Positions 35,194-44,328 of a DNA stretch of 51,722 nucleotides are shown in pieces. The DNA lies in assembly GCA_964508975.1 (NCBI GenBank), contig CAZDVQ010000030.1, positions 1 through 51,722 of the forward strand, given 5' to 3'. The notes beneath the pieces were generated by a model. It saw only the letters and a program-made list of their open reading frames with translations. It ran no database searches and was not told the origin of the DNA. The DNA comes from CAZDVQ01 sp964508975. GTDB taxonomy: Bacteria > Bacteroidota > Bacteroidia > Chitinophagales > Saprospiraceae. The position numbers and the translations under genes are program-made. Numbering within the stretch: the stretch's first letter is position 1; each line of letters opens with the position of its first letter.

Positions 35194-38100
35194 TTAATCG
35201 TTTTGGGTGGGTGTAGTGGCAACATTGAGCACGAGCCAACCTTCATTGGCTTGCAACTTGTCGTAGAACATCGCGCGGCTCGGGAACGGCCGAATCTCCT
35301 CGGTAATAATGGGCAAAATGATGCTCAAGCCAGTTGCTAGCGGCGACATTGCATCTTTCTTAGAAAATTCCAACTCAATGGCGGGCAGCTGTAGCGTGCC
35401 ATAGCTACCAAATTCATCCTCGGCCTGAACAATCCAACCATGCTGAATCAACGAATCCCAGGCATCCTTGGCAATAAGGGGGTCAGAATCGGAGATGAAC
35501 TGTGCAGCCCAAGCCTGCTCAAACTTAGCTTGCCGGATAAAAGGTTTTTGCCAGGTTCGGGTAAAGGTCCGGGTACCATCTTTTTTGGAGGCTTGAATCC
35601 AACTCCACAAGTATTCGGTTTCCTCGTGCAAGGGCATACAGCGCTGTGTTTCAGGCATCAGTATAGGGCTCATGAGGAAGCTGACCTCCAGCAATCGGAG
35701 GGCTTCCTTGTAGCTTTCCTCTTCTAGGCTTAATTTACGCATGGGTAAAATACCCGTTTGTATGTGTAATACCCCCCGCGGGTTCATCAGCAACACAAAC
35801 TCCTGCGGTTTCTCAGCTATGCTACAACTCAGTTCATTGGCTGTTACAGATGGTATTACTTGTCCGTGGAGGGGTTCTTTTTTAATCCAATTGGCTGCAA
35901 GCAAGGCATCCCACAGCATGTTTCCGCCCATCATGTACTGCTTTAAAAAAGCCTGCTTGGAGATGCGGTTGTTTGTGACGATGCTTTGCAAGAATGTAGC
36001 AAATTTTACCTGCTCGTCCACTGAAACCCTTAACTTCAGCTCGGTTTCCTCAAACCAACTTGGTAGCTTTCCTGACCTATCTGACAAGCTGGCATGTACC
36101 ATGTCGCTCATCCAAAATTGTGGGCCTAGTTTATTCGGTCCATCCAACTTCCAATAGCCCACCAGGCCATCGTTCATGATGTGCGGAGCCCCGATGCGCA
36201 TAGGGAACTTCACCCTAGTGTAACCGTTGGTACCCCGGAAACAGCGCTGAAAATCTTTTTCAAACTCGAGCCAGTCCATATCAAAAGCAGCGCCACCGCG
36301 GAGCACTAAATTGGTGCTCAACTTCACGATGGCCATAGGCTTGCCTGCCATCACCGACATGACGCTGGTACTCGACTTGTACTCTGGCTGTATGTTTTCC
36401 ATGGTTGTTTTACAAGCTTGCAAAAACTGTGGGATAAACGCCGTATTTGCTTCAGCCTTTTGCATTAACCAATCGATACACTGCAGCAGCAGCTCGTTGT
36501 CGCATTGCGGTTTTGTAGAATCATCACTTCTACCGGCCAGGTAAATATTATTTTCCCAGTGGCTATTTTGGTTAATATTCCCGATATGCTTACCCTTTGC
36601 ATCAAAAAACATGATACACTTATCGAGTAGGTTAGGTACAATCCATCCACATATAGGGCTTTGCACGCCTTCGGTTATCGTCTCAATCCATTTGGCCTTC
36701 ATTGCCGCGGGCTGTACCAATCGCGGCATCAAGGAAATCAACTGACCATCTCCTTCTACTCGACTGTAAGTTGGCGTAATGATTTTACTTGCTGGTTGGT
36801 CTAAATCTATATCATAAGTCCTTCCAAAGGTATCCACCATTCGAATACTCAATAGCTTTAGCAAACCCGAGCGAATCGGGTTAAAAAAATAGTTCGGGTC
36901 AGGGCTATCCCCTATACCCCACTCCATCGCATCGTGTATTTCTTTTGTGAAGGCTTGATACCTTTTGAAGCCAAGGGGGTCTTGCGGGGCTATCCGGCCA
37001 ATCTGCTTTAGTTGCAACAATGCCTTATTAAAACCTTCCAGCGAGAACGTAAGCATATCCTGGCTGTTTAAGAATTTGACAGCCCGATCGAGCAAGTGCT
37101 TTAAATCTTGCAAAGAAATATCTCCCCCCTCTGATGGTATGTACCTAAGTCGGTAAGCCTCTAAAGCCTTCTTATAGGAATCTCTGTCCCGATGCGATAT
37201 AAACGATGCCCCCTCGTACAAGTTAGGATACTCAAAATAGGGTGAACTTCCCGATGGCTGGAGCTTTAATGCCAACTCCATATCGTCCTCAGGCAATCGG
37301 AAGTTCCGGAGTATGCAGTCTTGTACATACACAATCTTGCGTTCCGTTTGCTCGTTTCCGTCCGCCATGGTAGGCTCAAAGGCCACTTTCCACTCAACGC
37401 GGAATGGATGCCAGATATTAATACCTTTGGCATTGAGTCCAAATGCTTTATCAAAATTTGTCTGTGCAAAACTCAACAGGCCTGCAATAGCTGAAAATGT
37501 TTTTCGTGGCGTAAAATCTACCGGGTATAATTGGAGTTTCAAGGCCGTGTTGATGTCATTCCGGTCCACTTGGCCATATCTTTTAGAAGCACTCAACGGC
37601 GAATGGTCGTCGCCCTTGGCTGCCGATAACAGCACCACCGGCTGAGTAGGTTCAAAGTATCGGGTACCTGTGGTAGAGGTCACTTCCCATCTTTTATCAA
37701 AGGGCTCTTTGCTGTTATCTAGTTTATGGTTTTCAGCATCCAATGCATCTTTCAACAGGTTGTAGCAGCCCATCAATACCTGGGCGGCGTTCTTTGCCTC
37801 GCTAAAACCTTCAAATTTGCCCGAATCTCCTAAGCTGGGCAAACGAGTTAAGCCCAGTTCATACTTCAACTGCTTCAAGCGTGCCAAAGTGTTGTGCTTG
37901 ATGAAATGCATCGCTTCATCCGGACTGAGGTACGAGAAGGTCTCCCCTTCCGAAGGGTAACAACAAAGCATGTAGCGACACCAATCGGCATACAATACCT
38001 CAGATTGTTGTGCGTACTCCAATTGCAATGCATCATAGCGTTCCTGGGCTTGGTTCAAGTGATGTAAAGCTTCTTTTACCTTTTTGGAATACGCGGGCAA

Positions 38101-39315
38101 AGCTCTCTGCTCGGCTACAGGTCCACCCAGTTTTGTTTTTTCAACAGGCTGTACAAGCCACTTCCGGCCAGTATCCAATGGGTTGAAGCCACGATCGTGC
38201 CGTTCCTCTTTAATCCTAGAGCTCAGGTCTAGCTTTCTAGCCCGCAAACTATCATCCGACAGTATCGCTTCAAGTTGTTCTTCACGGATGGTGTCTGGCG
38301 TTGCATTGTCCTTGTCCCGCATTGCCTCAACGAGCAGTGCCGAGATTGCTTCAGTAGCGTTGCTACCCACGGCAACTTTTAGATTTGATACTGGCTCGCC
38401 CTTTGATAAATCCTCCAACTTAATCCTACCATAATAAATACTCCCTTTGATGCCTAGCAATGCCTGGCCTTCAGGTATTTCCACGTGTAAAATCTCTTGG
38501 AACCGCCTCGTTATGAATGTTTCTCGATTTTCACCAAGCGGTATAGCATCATCCAGCTCGGCTTGCTTGTATTCGGCCTCGCACAAGGCTAATATTTCCA
38601 GTACATAGTCATCCTGATGCGCCGATTGCGCCGTGCTATCTTCGTACCAACCAACCACAGTGTAGCCAACGTCAGCATCTATGCGGGTAATGGCCTCATC
38701 GTGCAGCCCAAATACACTCCGACAATGGGCATATAAGGTGTCAAAGGCGGGCGAACCCCAGCCAATCGATGTTAAAGGGGCTTCATTCAGACCCTTCCAG
38801 TATTTTTCCTTAGGCAACTTAGGCCGATTCGTCCAGTCGCTGATTAACCACTTCCGACCCATTGGGGCAAATGGTTTACCGGCTATATCTCTCCCTGGAG
38901 GTAGCCCCACGATGGCCAAATCACTTATCGGGCAATCTGGTTCCTCTGTCCATATATAGTCACTCTCAACGATAAACTCGGTATTCACCACGCCCTTAAT
39001 CGTCTTGGCCACGTACCAGCGGTTGGGTACAGCTGGAAAATCTTGCCCCTTGCTAGCGTAATGCGTCGTGGTTAAAAAGGAGGGCAATGCCCAGTGCAAA
39101 TGCACCCCTGGTTTGAGGTACAGGTGGTCATTTTGCATGGGTGGCGATACGATAGATTCTATCAAGTAGGGCCGGTCGGGGTTAATGTCTATGCCTTGCT
39201 TCTTGTCAAAGTACGGGAGCTGCCTGAAATCAAGGTCGGGCCCCACGTAGGTATCGCCCTTTTCTGCGAAAAAGGCATCAACTTGTATCGGAACTATTAG
39301 ATGTGGTGAAGCCAT
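35194..39315 (-). CDS. 1373-residue protein of unknown function in the cluster
   Basis: The ATG at 39315 ('MASPHLIVPIQVDAFF') is preferred to a TTG 36 bp earlier. There is no signal peptide or membrane helix. 'GVHLHWALPSFLT' near residue 72 with 'FPAVPNRWYVAK' looks like a conserved N-terminal block; I recall similar 'HLHWALPD' proteins in other phyla but cannot verify this. A coiled-coil stretch lies near 405-450, and 'DGLVGYWKLDGPNKLGPQFW' near 1060 is in a beta-rich C-terminal third. No enzymatic motif was found. The fibre-like gene starts 9 bp downstream, which implies tight coupling and possibly a shared complex. Likely a structural platform or fibre-associated protein; this is inference. 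Confidence 0.7.
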   Translation of the reverse strand: MASPHLIVPIQVDAFFAEKGDTYVGPDLDFRQLPYFDKKQGIDINPDRPYLIESIVSPPMQNDHLYLKPGVHLHWALPSFLTTTHYASKGQDFPAVPNRWYVAKTIKGVVNTEFIVESDYIWTEEPDCPISDLAIVGLPPGRDIAGKPFAPMGRKWLISDWTNRPKLPKEKYWKGLNEAPLTSIGWGSPAFDTLYAHCRSVFGLHDEAITRIDADVGYTVVGWYEDSTAQSAHQDDYVLEILALCEAEYKQAELDDAIPLGENRETFITRRFQEILHVEIPEGQALLGIKGSIYYGRIKLEDLSKGEPVSNLKVAVGSNATEAISALLVEAMRDKDNATPDTIREEQLEAILSDDSLRARKLDLSSRIKEERHDRGFNPLDTGRKWLVQPVEKTKLGGPVAEQRALPAYSKKVKEALHHLNQAQERYDALQLEYAQQSEVLYADWCRYMLCCYPSEGETFSYLSPDEAMHFIKHNTLARLKQLKYELGLTRLPSLGDSGKFEGFSEAKNAAQVLMGCYNLLKDALDAENHKLDNSKEPFDKRWEVTSTTGTRYFEPTQPVVLLSAAKGDDHSPLSASKRYGQVDRNDINTALKLQLYPVDFTPRKTFSAIAGLLSFAQTNFDKAFGLNAKGINIWHPFRVEWKVAFEPTMADGNEQTERKIVYVQDCILRNFRLPEDDMELALKLQPSGSSPYFEYPNLYEGASFISHRDRDSYKKALEAYRLRYIPSEGGDISLQDLKHLLDRAVKFLNSQDMLTFSLEGFNKALLQLKQIGRIAPQDPLGFKRYQAFTKEIHDAMEWGIGDSPDPNYFFNPIRSGLLKLLSIRMVDTFGRTYDIDLDQPASKIITPTYSRVEGDGQLISLMPRLVQPAAMKAKWIETITEGVQSPICGWIVPNLLDKCIMFFDAKGKHIGNINQNSHWENNIYLAGRSDDSTKPQCDNELLLQCIDWLMQKAEANTAFIPQFLQACKTTMENIQPEYKSSTSVMSVMAGKPMAIVKLSTNLVLRGGAAFDMDWLEFEKDFQRCFRGTNGYTRVKFPMRIGAPHIMNDGLVGYWKLDGPNKLGPQFWMSDMVHASLSDRSGKLPSWFEETELKLRVSVDEQVKFATFLQSIVTNNRISKQAFLKQYMMGGNMLWDALLAANWIKKEPLHGQVIPSVTANELSCSIAEKPQEFVLLMNPRGVLHIQTGILPMRKLSLEEESYKEALRLLEVSFLMSPILMPETQRCMPLHEETEYLWSWIQASKKDGTRTFTRTWQKPFIRQAKFEQAWAAQFISDSDPLIAKDAWDSLIQHGWIVQAEDEFGSYGTLQLPAIELEFSKKDAMSPLATGLSIILPIITEEIRPFPSRAMFYDKLQANEGWLVLNVATTPTQND

Positions 39316-39396
39316 GAACCGTTTGGTTGTATCGTACAAGTAATAAGCCAATCAAGACCCAAGTAGCCAGTGCCTGATGCGTTGAGTCTTTTTTGT

Positions 39397-39560
39397 TTTA
39401 GGGCGTGCCCCTCGCATGCGCTCGGGTCGCTACGTTTCGCGGCTCGCTATCCGCTCGGCCCTTCGCCGCCCCTCCTCCTGGCGGAGACCTATCCAGAGAG
39501 GTCCTACATTGGGGCGGCTTGGTCTGGCGCTACGCGCCACCGCTCCACATCGCTCACGCA
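39397..39560 (-). repeat. GC-rich modular hairpin element, copy 8
   Basis: Plus strand begins TTTTAGGGCGTGCCCCTCGC and ends CATCGCTCACGCA. It carries an extra stem around GGAGACCTATCC...GGTCCTAC and the stem GGCGCTACGCGCC. It lies between the 1373-residue gene and the GH19 gene of the cluster. Confidence 0.78.
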
Positions 39561-39578
39561 GCTACCCTTGCGGTCGGG

Positions 39579-41153
39579 TTAAATACCTAGAGCCTTTTTC
39601 AAAACGCTCAGGTTGTGTTCCCGGTCGGCTAGACCGTTATATCCCCCGTTAATAGACTTTGATATGGCTCGTACATCATCCTTGTCCGCCAAGTCGTTGA
39701 GGCGGTTCTTTTTCCAAAACCAGCCAGCAGCTTCCAGCAAGTATTGTGGCTGGGTCAACCAATCAGGGTTATTTACAAAATCAACCTTAAGGTCATTCGA
39801 GAGTGCTTGGTAGTTAGCCCTACCCGTTATTTGAATAAATCCTCTTCCTCTAAATTTATATCCATCGCCCGAAGCCTCGTCGCCATTGCCCAATCTTTTA
39901 CCAGCATAAACCTTGTTGGCTATCTGCTCGGGTTTACGGGCATAGGCCCTAGCCACTTCTAACGTTGGGAAATACTTCTTAAAAACTTTTACTAAGGACT
40001 CTGCCGAATAGTTCAAGTTCTCCTCTGTAGCCTTGAAAGCACCACTCTCATGGGCTAATTGCGCATAAAAATGTGCTCTGCGCAGCGGCGTATTTATCGC
40101 GTAACGCTGTTCAAAATCTTCCAGGTATGGTGTAATCTTCTGAAGGTTTGCCTTATTTACCGATTTAATCGCCAATAAAAAGTTGATACTGGGGTGCAAG
40201 TTATTACCCGATACTACAGGAGGCCCCAAAGGAGGCTTTACTTTATGCTCGGCTTCAATGATGGGCTCTTTGGGCAACTTTTGCTCCTTGACGGGCTTAT
40301 CCTCTGAGGGCTTAACCACGGTTACCTGCTCTACAAAACGCTCTACACGTTCTTTAATACCCTTGGGATCCGCTGTGGTTTCTGGTGTGGCTTGCGATGT
40401 AGCTTGCTGCTTAGGCTCCGCTTTAGCCCTATTGCGCTCGCGGTTAACTAGTTTTTGGATGATTGCTTTATCCGTTTCGGCCATCTCTTGACGGTTTTCC
40501 TTTTTAAACCAATAGTTTAATATCTGGGAGATCCCCGCCGTCAATACACCCAACAGTATAATTAATATATCCAAAAAGTTATCGTTGCCCTGCTCTACAT
40601 ACTTTGAGCCTGAGGTTTGGAAGTATATCATGATAAACAACACCAAGAAATACCCCACGATGAAGATTACACTAAACCAGAAAGGCTTGTCGATGCCTGT
40701 TTTAGTTGAGTCCTCCTGCAATGGAAGCTCCTTTTCCGGGCTTAAATCTTGCGCTGAGCTTTCTGCCACTTCTATCTGAATCTCATGGCTTTGAGGAGGA
40801 GGCATATCAGCGTATGATTGCGCCAAGTCCAAGCTTTGGGGTACAATAGCCATTGGCTCTGAACTCGCACCGCCAATGATATGGCTAGTGGGCGCTTCCT
40901 CTGGTGGCAGCACTGTTTCCTGGGCTAATGCCTGTTTGGCTGTTGAGCTTCTACCAAACCAGTAATAAATAATTTGTCCCATCGCCGCAACGATGATACC
41001 GAGTAGCATATCAATCTCATTGAGGAATGAGTTTTCACCTTTGCTCATGTTCACGGTATCACTTGCTTCTACCCAGAACATCATGAAGGTCAAGAAAAAA
41101 AAGCCTATAATAAATATGAGGCTGAAATAGAATTTAATTTGCTTTGTTTTCAT
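39579..41153 (-). CDS. Membrane protein with duplicated two-helix module and GH19 endolysin domain
   Basis: 524 residues. Two homologous two-helix membrane modules (about 4-72 and 155-222) share the pattern F-FS-IFI-G-F ... FL--I--LLG---A---QI--YWF and are linked by an acidic region. A Glu/Lys/Pro/Thr-rich linker (about 225-320) leads to a C-terminal GH19 chitinase/lysozyme-like domain (about 325-524) with 'AQLAHESGAFKATEENLNY' (catalytic Glu pair region), 'GNGDEASGDGYKFRGRGFIQ' and 'ITGRANY', as in phage-type GH19 endolysins. Holin-like modules on the chain of a wall-cutting enzyme would let one protein both anchor and cut peptidoglycan. First gene of the minus-strand cluster. No -7 box was recognised. 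Confidence 0.82.
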   Translation of the reverse strand: MKTKQIKFYFSLIFIIGFFFLTFMMFWVEASDTVNMSKGENSFLNEIDMLLGIIVAAMGQIIYYWFGRSSTAKQALAQETVLPPEEAPTSHIIGGASSEPMAIVPQSLDLAQSYADMPPPQSHEIQIEVAESSAQDLSPEKELPLQEDSTKTGIDKPFWFSVIFIVGYFLVLFIMIYFQTSGSKYVEQGNDNFLDILIILLGVLTAGISQILNYWFKKENRQEMAETDKAIIQKLVNRERNRAKAEPKQQATSQATPETTADPKGIKERVERFVEQVTVVKPSEDKPVKEQKLPKEPIIEAEHKVKPPLGPPVVSGNNLHPSINFLLAIKSVNKANLQKITPYLEDFEQRYAINTPLRRAHFYAQLAHESGAFKATEENLNYSAESLVKVFKKYFPTLEVARAYARKPEQIANKVYAGKRLGNGDEASGDGYKFRGRGFIQITGRANYQALSNDLKVDFVNNPDWLTQPQYLLEAAGWFWKKNRLNDLADKDDVRAISKSINGGYNGLADREHNLSVLKKALGI

Positions 41154-41626
41154 ACGTACCTGGCTCTTTAATGATTAATATAATCCATAAAGAAGCCCCA
41201 ATCCCGAAAAATCCCCGTTATTTAAAGCCCTACCTCTATGAAAACATAACCATCTTGTAAATACTGGTTTTCTATACGATGGCAAATGTCGACATTAAGT
41301 TGCAATACTTGCAATATTTCAATACACAATTTTACAAGCATATGAAAAAAATTGACTGTAGCGTAGCATCAAAAACCGGCTGCTACGCAGCCGGTTCACG
41401 CGCTAGCTGGCCGGAGGGCGCCGCCAAGGGCGGCGGTGCGTAGCACGGAGCACAGCGAACCCCGTAGGACAGCGGCGACCGCCCAGGCGGGCGCAGCGCC
41501 CAAATCATCCCAAAAAAATGTTGTTTACTCAAGCGTTTGGGCAATGGCTCAATGCTAGCTAAAACTCCTGTTCATGCATTGCATCTTTGATTGGCAAAAC
41601 TTCATCGTTCACCCAATCCTTGCACT
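41154..41626. other. Divergent intergenic region upstream of the cluster
   Basis: Separates the GH19 gene (minus) from the BNR protein gene (plus). It holds AT-rich sequence (41160-41370), where the cluster promoter should lie although I find no exact TAnnTTTG, and GC-rich element copy 9 with a leading hairpin. CATCTTTG at 41582-41589 is a near-match to a -7 box for the plus-strand gene. Confidence 0.6.
41374..41504 (+). repeat. GC-rich modular hairpin element, copy 9
   Basis: A leading 10-bp hairpin AACCGGCTGC...GCAGCCGGTT (41374-41396) is followed by CGCGCTAGCTGGCCGGAGGG, stem CGCCGCC...GGCGGCG, shared block CACGGAGCACAGCGAACCCC, stem CCGCCCAGGCGG and the end GCGCAGCGCCCAAA. The body is almost the same as copy 11 except for the final stem. 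Confidence 0.82.
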
Positions 41627-44152
41627 ATGAAATGGATTCATTTTATCGCTACGGCCCTGTTTTGTTGCTTTTTATGGGGCGCAAATGCTCAAGAAGGTAG
41701 CCCTAAACGCCTTAAGGGCCCTTACCGCCAGCAAGCTTTTTACGAGAAAATTCAAGGCAAACTCAACTTCAGCAGCGCTGAGCAACATGATATGATCAAG
41801 GCCGCCCAACGCATGCCTACCGAGGATATGGAGGCTAAAGCCGTTAACGCTTGGCAATATTTTGGCCCATCGCCTGCCCTCAAAGCGCCTAACCCATTGG
41901 CCACCACCGTGAACCAAAACATCACGGGCCGTATCCGCGACATAGCGGTGGAGGTGCCTCAAACCTTTTTTGGCGATATGGGCATCCGTGTCCTTGCTGC
42001 TACCGGCGGGGTTTGGGGCATCGGCGAGTATAGTCTCGGCGGCTTCACATTCTACTCGCCTATAAACCTTAGCGCTAGCTTGCCCGTCAAAGATTTTGGC
42101 TCGTTTAGCTTCCACCCAACCGACCCCGGCATCATCCTCGTGGGCTCTGGCGAGCCCGGTGCTGTTTGTGGTTCTGGCCTCTGGAAATCGGTTGATAATG
42201 GCCAAACCTGGGCTAATATCCCCATGGACCCCGCGAACCCCTACCCTTGCCTTATCCATAAAATGTACCACGACCCCATCACCCCTTGGGTCATCCACGC
42301 CGCTACCGGCAACGGCTACATGCAATCAACAGATGGTGGCGATACCTGGGTTCGCACCTCCCCCAATGCCGACATGACCGACCTTGCCAAGGACCCTACC
42401 TCATGGGGAACCTGGTACCTGGCTGGTGCCAACGGCCAACTTTACAAATCGACCAACAACGGTACAACTTGGACAGCCCTGAGCAGTAACCTGCCGCTTA
42501 ACCAATCTATTCATACCGCCGTCGCAGTGGTGGGTAACCGGGTAGTGGCCAACATGGTTGCACCCAACCAAAACACCTTGGGCATTTATATTTCTAACGA
42601 CGCTGGCTTGAATTTCACTGCCATGCAGTTTCAATCGGCATCCTTCCCCGACCTCCACTGGGGCCAAGGCTACTACAACAATGTCATCTCGATTAGCCCC
42701 AACAACAGCGATTATATCCTCGCGGGCGGTGGCGGTTATTGCCGGACCACCAATGCCTTTAACTTTACGGGTATTGATGCACATCACCCTGATCATCATG
42801 CTATTACATGGGACAGCAACGGCGTAATGTACCTTGGCAACGATGGCGGCCTATATGTTTCATACGACGATGGATTGACCTTCACGGGCGTGTTCAACGT
42901 GTTCCCCATCACGCAGTTTTACCACGCCACCGTGAGCAAGGCCAACCCTGGCTATATCGCTGGCGGTACCCAAGATAACGGTACGGTTTACCGCAACTCC
43001 AACGGCTGGTATACCCTGCTCAACGGCGATGGCATAGCCGGTGCCGTGAACCACGACGACCCGAACTGGATGTACGCTACTTCAAACGGAACCGTCAAAA
43101 TTTTCAGCAATAACGGCGGTGTAAACTGGAATTACGAGAATGTATGTCCAGGGATGGATGCTGTTGTCTCGCACGAACGCTCCAACAGCGTGTCGTGGCC
43201 AGCCATCAACACGGCGCTCATGTACTGCAATGATAATGTTTACTTCAGGGACCTACTTGGCGCTTGGACTCTCCTGACGAGCTCGCCAACCCCAGGGTCC
43301 ATCGCTTACATGACGGCTTCCAACAAACCATCTACCGCTGACCGATCAAACATTTACCTCTCCGTAACGCATACCGATCCTAATTTCCGCATCGCCGTGC
43401 GCGATCGCATTACCGGGAACTGGTATTACAACGGCAATACCCAAGGCCTCCCCACTGATACCGATTACCGGGTGTTCCCCCACCCGACCATGTTCGACGT
43501 GGCCTACGCAACCTGCACGGGCACGCCTGCCTCGGGCAGTGCTGGTCAAAAAATTTACAAAACCACCGACGGCGCCATCAACTGGACCAACATCACGGGC
43601 AACTTCCCCAACTTGCCGATCACTTGCATTGTAGCGCACCCCAACAACCCTGACGATTTAGTGCTAGGCACCTCCGGCTTCGGTTATTTCCGCTCGCAAG
43701 ATGGCGGTCAAAACTGGTCCCGCTGGAATAACGGTGCCTCGGCGGGGACCATCGTCACAAGCCTTGATGTGATTGATTCAACGGCTATAAATGGCAAGGT
43801 TTACGTCATTTCAAGCACTTATGGGCACAGCTTCCAAAAACGCGAATGGTCGGGTTCCGACCCCATCAGCAATACCAATATTATTGGCCAAAGCACTGAT
43901 TTTCAACTACAACTGTACACGGTAACACCAGGCCAAAACTATCAAATCCGCCTGCACATGCCACAGCAAAGCCATGCCCGCATCAGCCTCTACAATGCCT
44001 TGGGTCAAATGCAAGAACAGCTTTTCGAGGGCCCATTAATGTCCGGTGTATACGATTTTCAACCCAACATGCAGGGCCTTGCGCCAGGTGTTTATACCCT
44101 AAACGTACAAAGCCAAGGCAGTACACAAAGCATCAAATTGCTGAAGCATTAA
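41627..44152 (+). CDS. Secreted BNR/sortilin-like repeat protein with T9SS type-A sorting domain
   Basis: 841 residues from the ATG at 41627, which starts a signal peptide ('MKWIHFIATALFCCFLWGAN' then AQ); a TTG 36 bp upstream is less likely. At least eight BNR/Asp-box-like repeats form one or two beta propellers ('SVDNGQTWAN', 'STDGGDTWVR', 'STNNGTTWTA', 'SNDAGLNFTA', 'TTDGAINWTN', 'SQDGGQNWSR'), as in sortilin-VPS10 and xyloglucanase-like proteins. The C-terminal about 75 residues form a T9SS type-A sorting domain ('ARISLYNALGQ', 'LAPGVYTLNVQSQGSTQSIK'). It is exported by T9SS and anchored or released at the surface. The substrate is unknown. Confidence 0.88.
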   Translation: MKWIHFIATALFCCFLWGANAQEGSPKRLKGPYRQQAFYEKIQGKLNFSSAEQHDMIKAAQRMPTEDMEAKAVNAWQYFGPSPALKAPNPLATTVNQNITGRIRDIAVEVPQTFFGDMGIRVLAATGGVWGIGEYSLGGFTFYSPINLSASLPVKDFGSFSFHPTDPGIILVGSGEPGAVCGSGLWKSVDNGQTWANIPMDPANPYPCLIHKMYHDPITPWVIHAATGNGYMQSTDGGDTWVRTSPNADMTDLAKDPTSWGTWYLAGANGQLYKSTNNGTTWTALSSNLPLNQSIHTAVAVVGNRVVANMVAPNQNTLGIYISNDAGLNFTAMQFQSASFPDLHWGQGYYNNVISISPNNSDYILAGGGGYCRTTNAFNFTGIDAHHPDHHAITWDSNGVMYLGNDGGLYVSYDDGLTFTGVFNVFPITQFYHATVSKANPGYIAGGTQDNGTVYRNSNGWYTLLNGDGIAGAVNHDDPNWMYATSNGTVKIFSNNGGVNWNYENVCPGMDAVVSHERSNSVSWPAINTALMYCNDNVYFRDLLGAWTLLTSSPTPGSIAYMTASNKPSTADRSNIYLSVTHTDPNFRIAVRDRITGNWYYNGNTQGLPTDTDYRVFPHPTMFDVAYATCTGTPASGSAGQKIYKTTDGAINWTNITGNFPNLPITCIVAHPNNPDDLVLGTSGFGYFRSQDGGQNWSRWNNGASAGTIVTSLDVIDSTAINGKVYVISSTYGHSFQKREWSGSDPISNTNIIGQSTDFQLQLYTVTPGQNYQIRLHMPQQSHARISLYNALGQMQEQLFEGPLMSGVYDFQPNMQGLAPGVYTLNVQSQGSTQSIKLLKH

Positions 44153-44193
44153 TAAAAGTTAAGACTTGTTTATATTTACCCTTTGATTGTTGA

Positions 44194-44310
44194 TTTTTGG
44201 GCGTTCCCGTGGCCGCCAAGTCGGCGGCCACGGGCGGGCTGCTCCGGGTTCGCTATTCGCTCATGCCGCTTCGCGGCACGCCTTCGGCGCCCTACGCATC
44301 CCTAACGCAG
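44194..44310 (-). repeat. GC-rich modular hairpin element, copy 10
   Basis: Plus strand TTTTTGGGCGTTCCCG then the perfect stem GTGGCCGCC...GGCGGCCAC (loop AAGTC), GCCGCTTCGCGGC, and the end CCCTAACGCAG. Its non-CGCCC end lies 20 bp before the sensor kinase start. Confidence 0.8.
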
Positions 44311-44328
44311 TTCATTTAACACTTGTAC

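Noticed and set aside
25609..41153. Calling the cluster a contractile injection system or prophage
   Set aside because: No tube, sheath, baseplate, spike, AAA+ ATPase, capsid, terminase or integrase gene is present in the window; only the fibre-like and lysis-like parts support such a reading.
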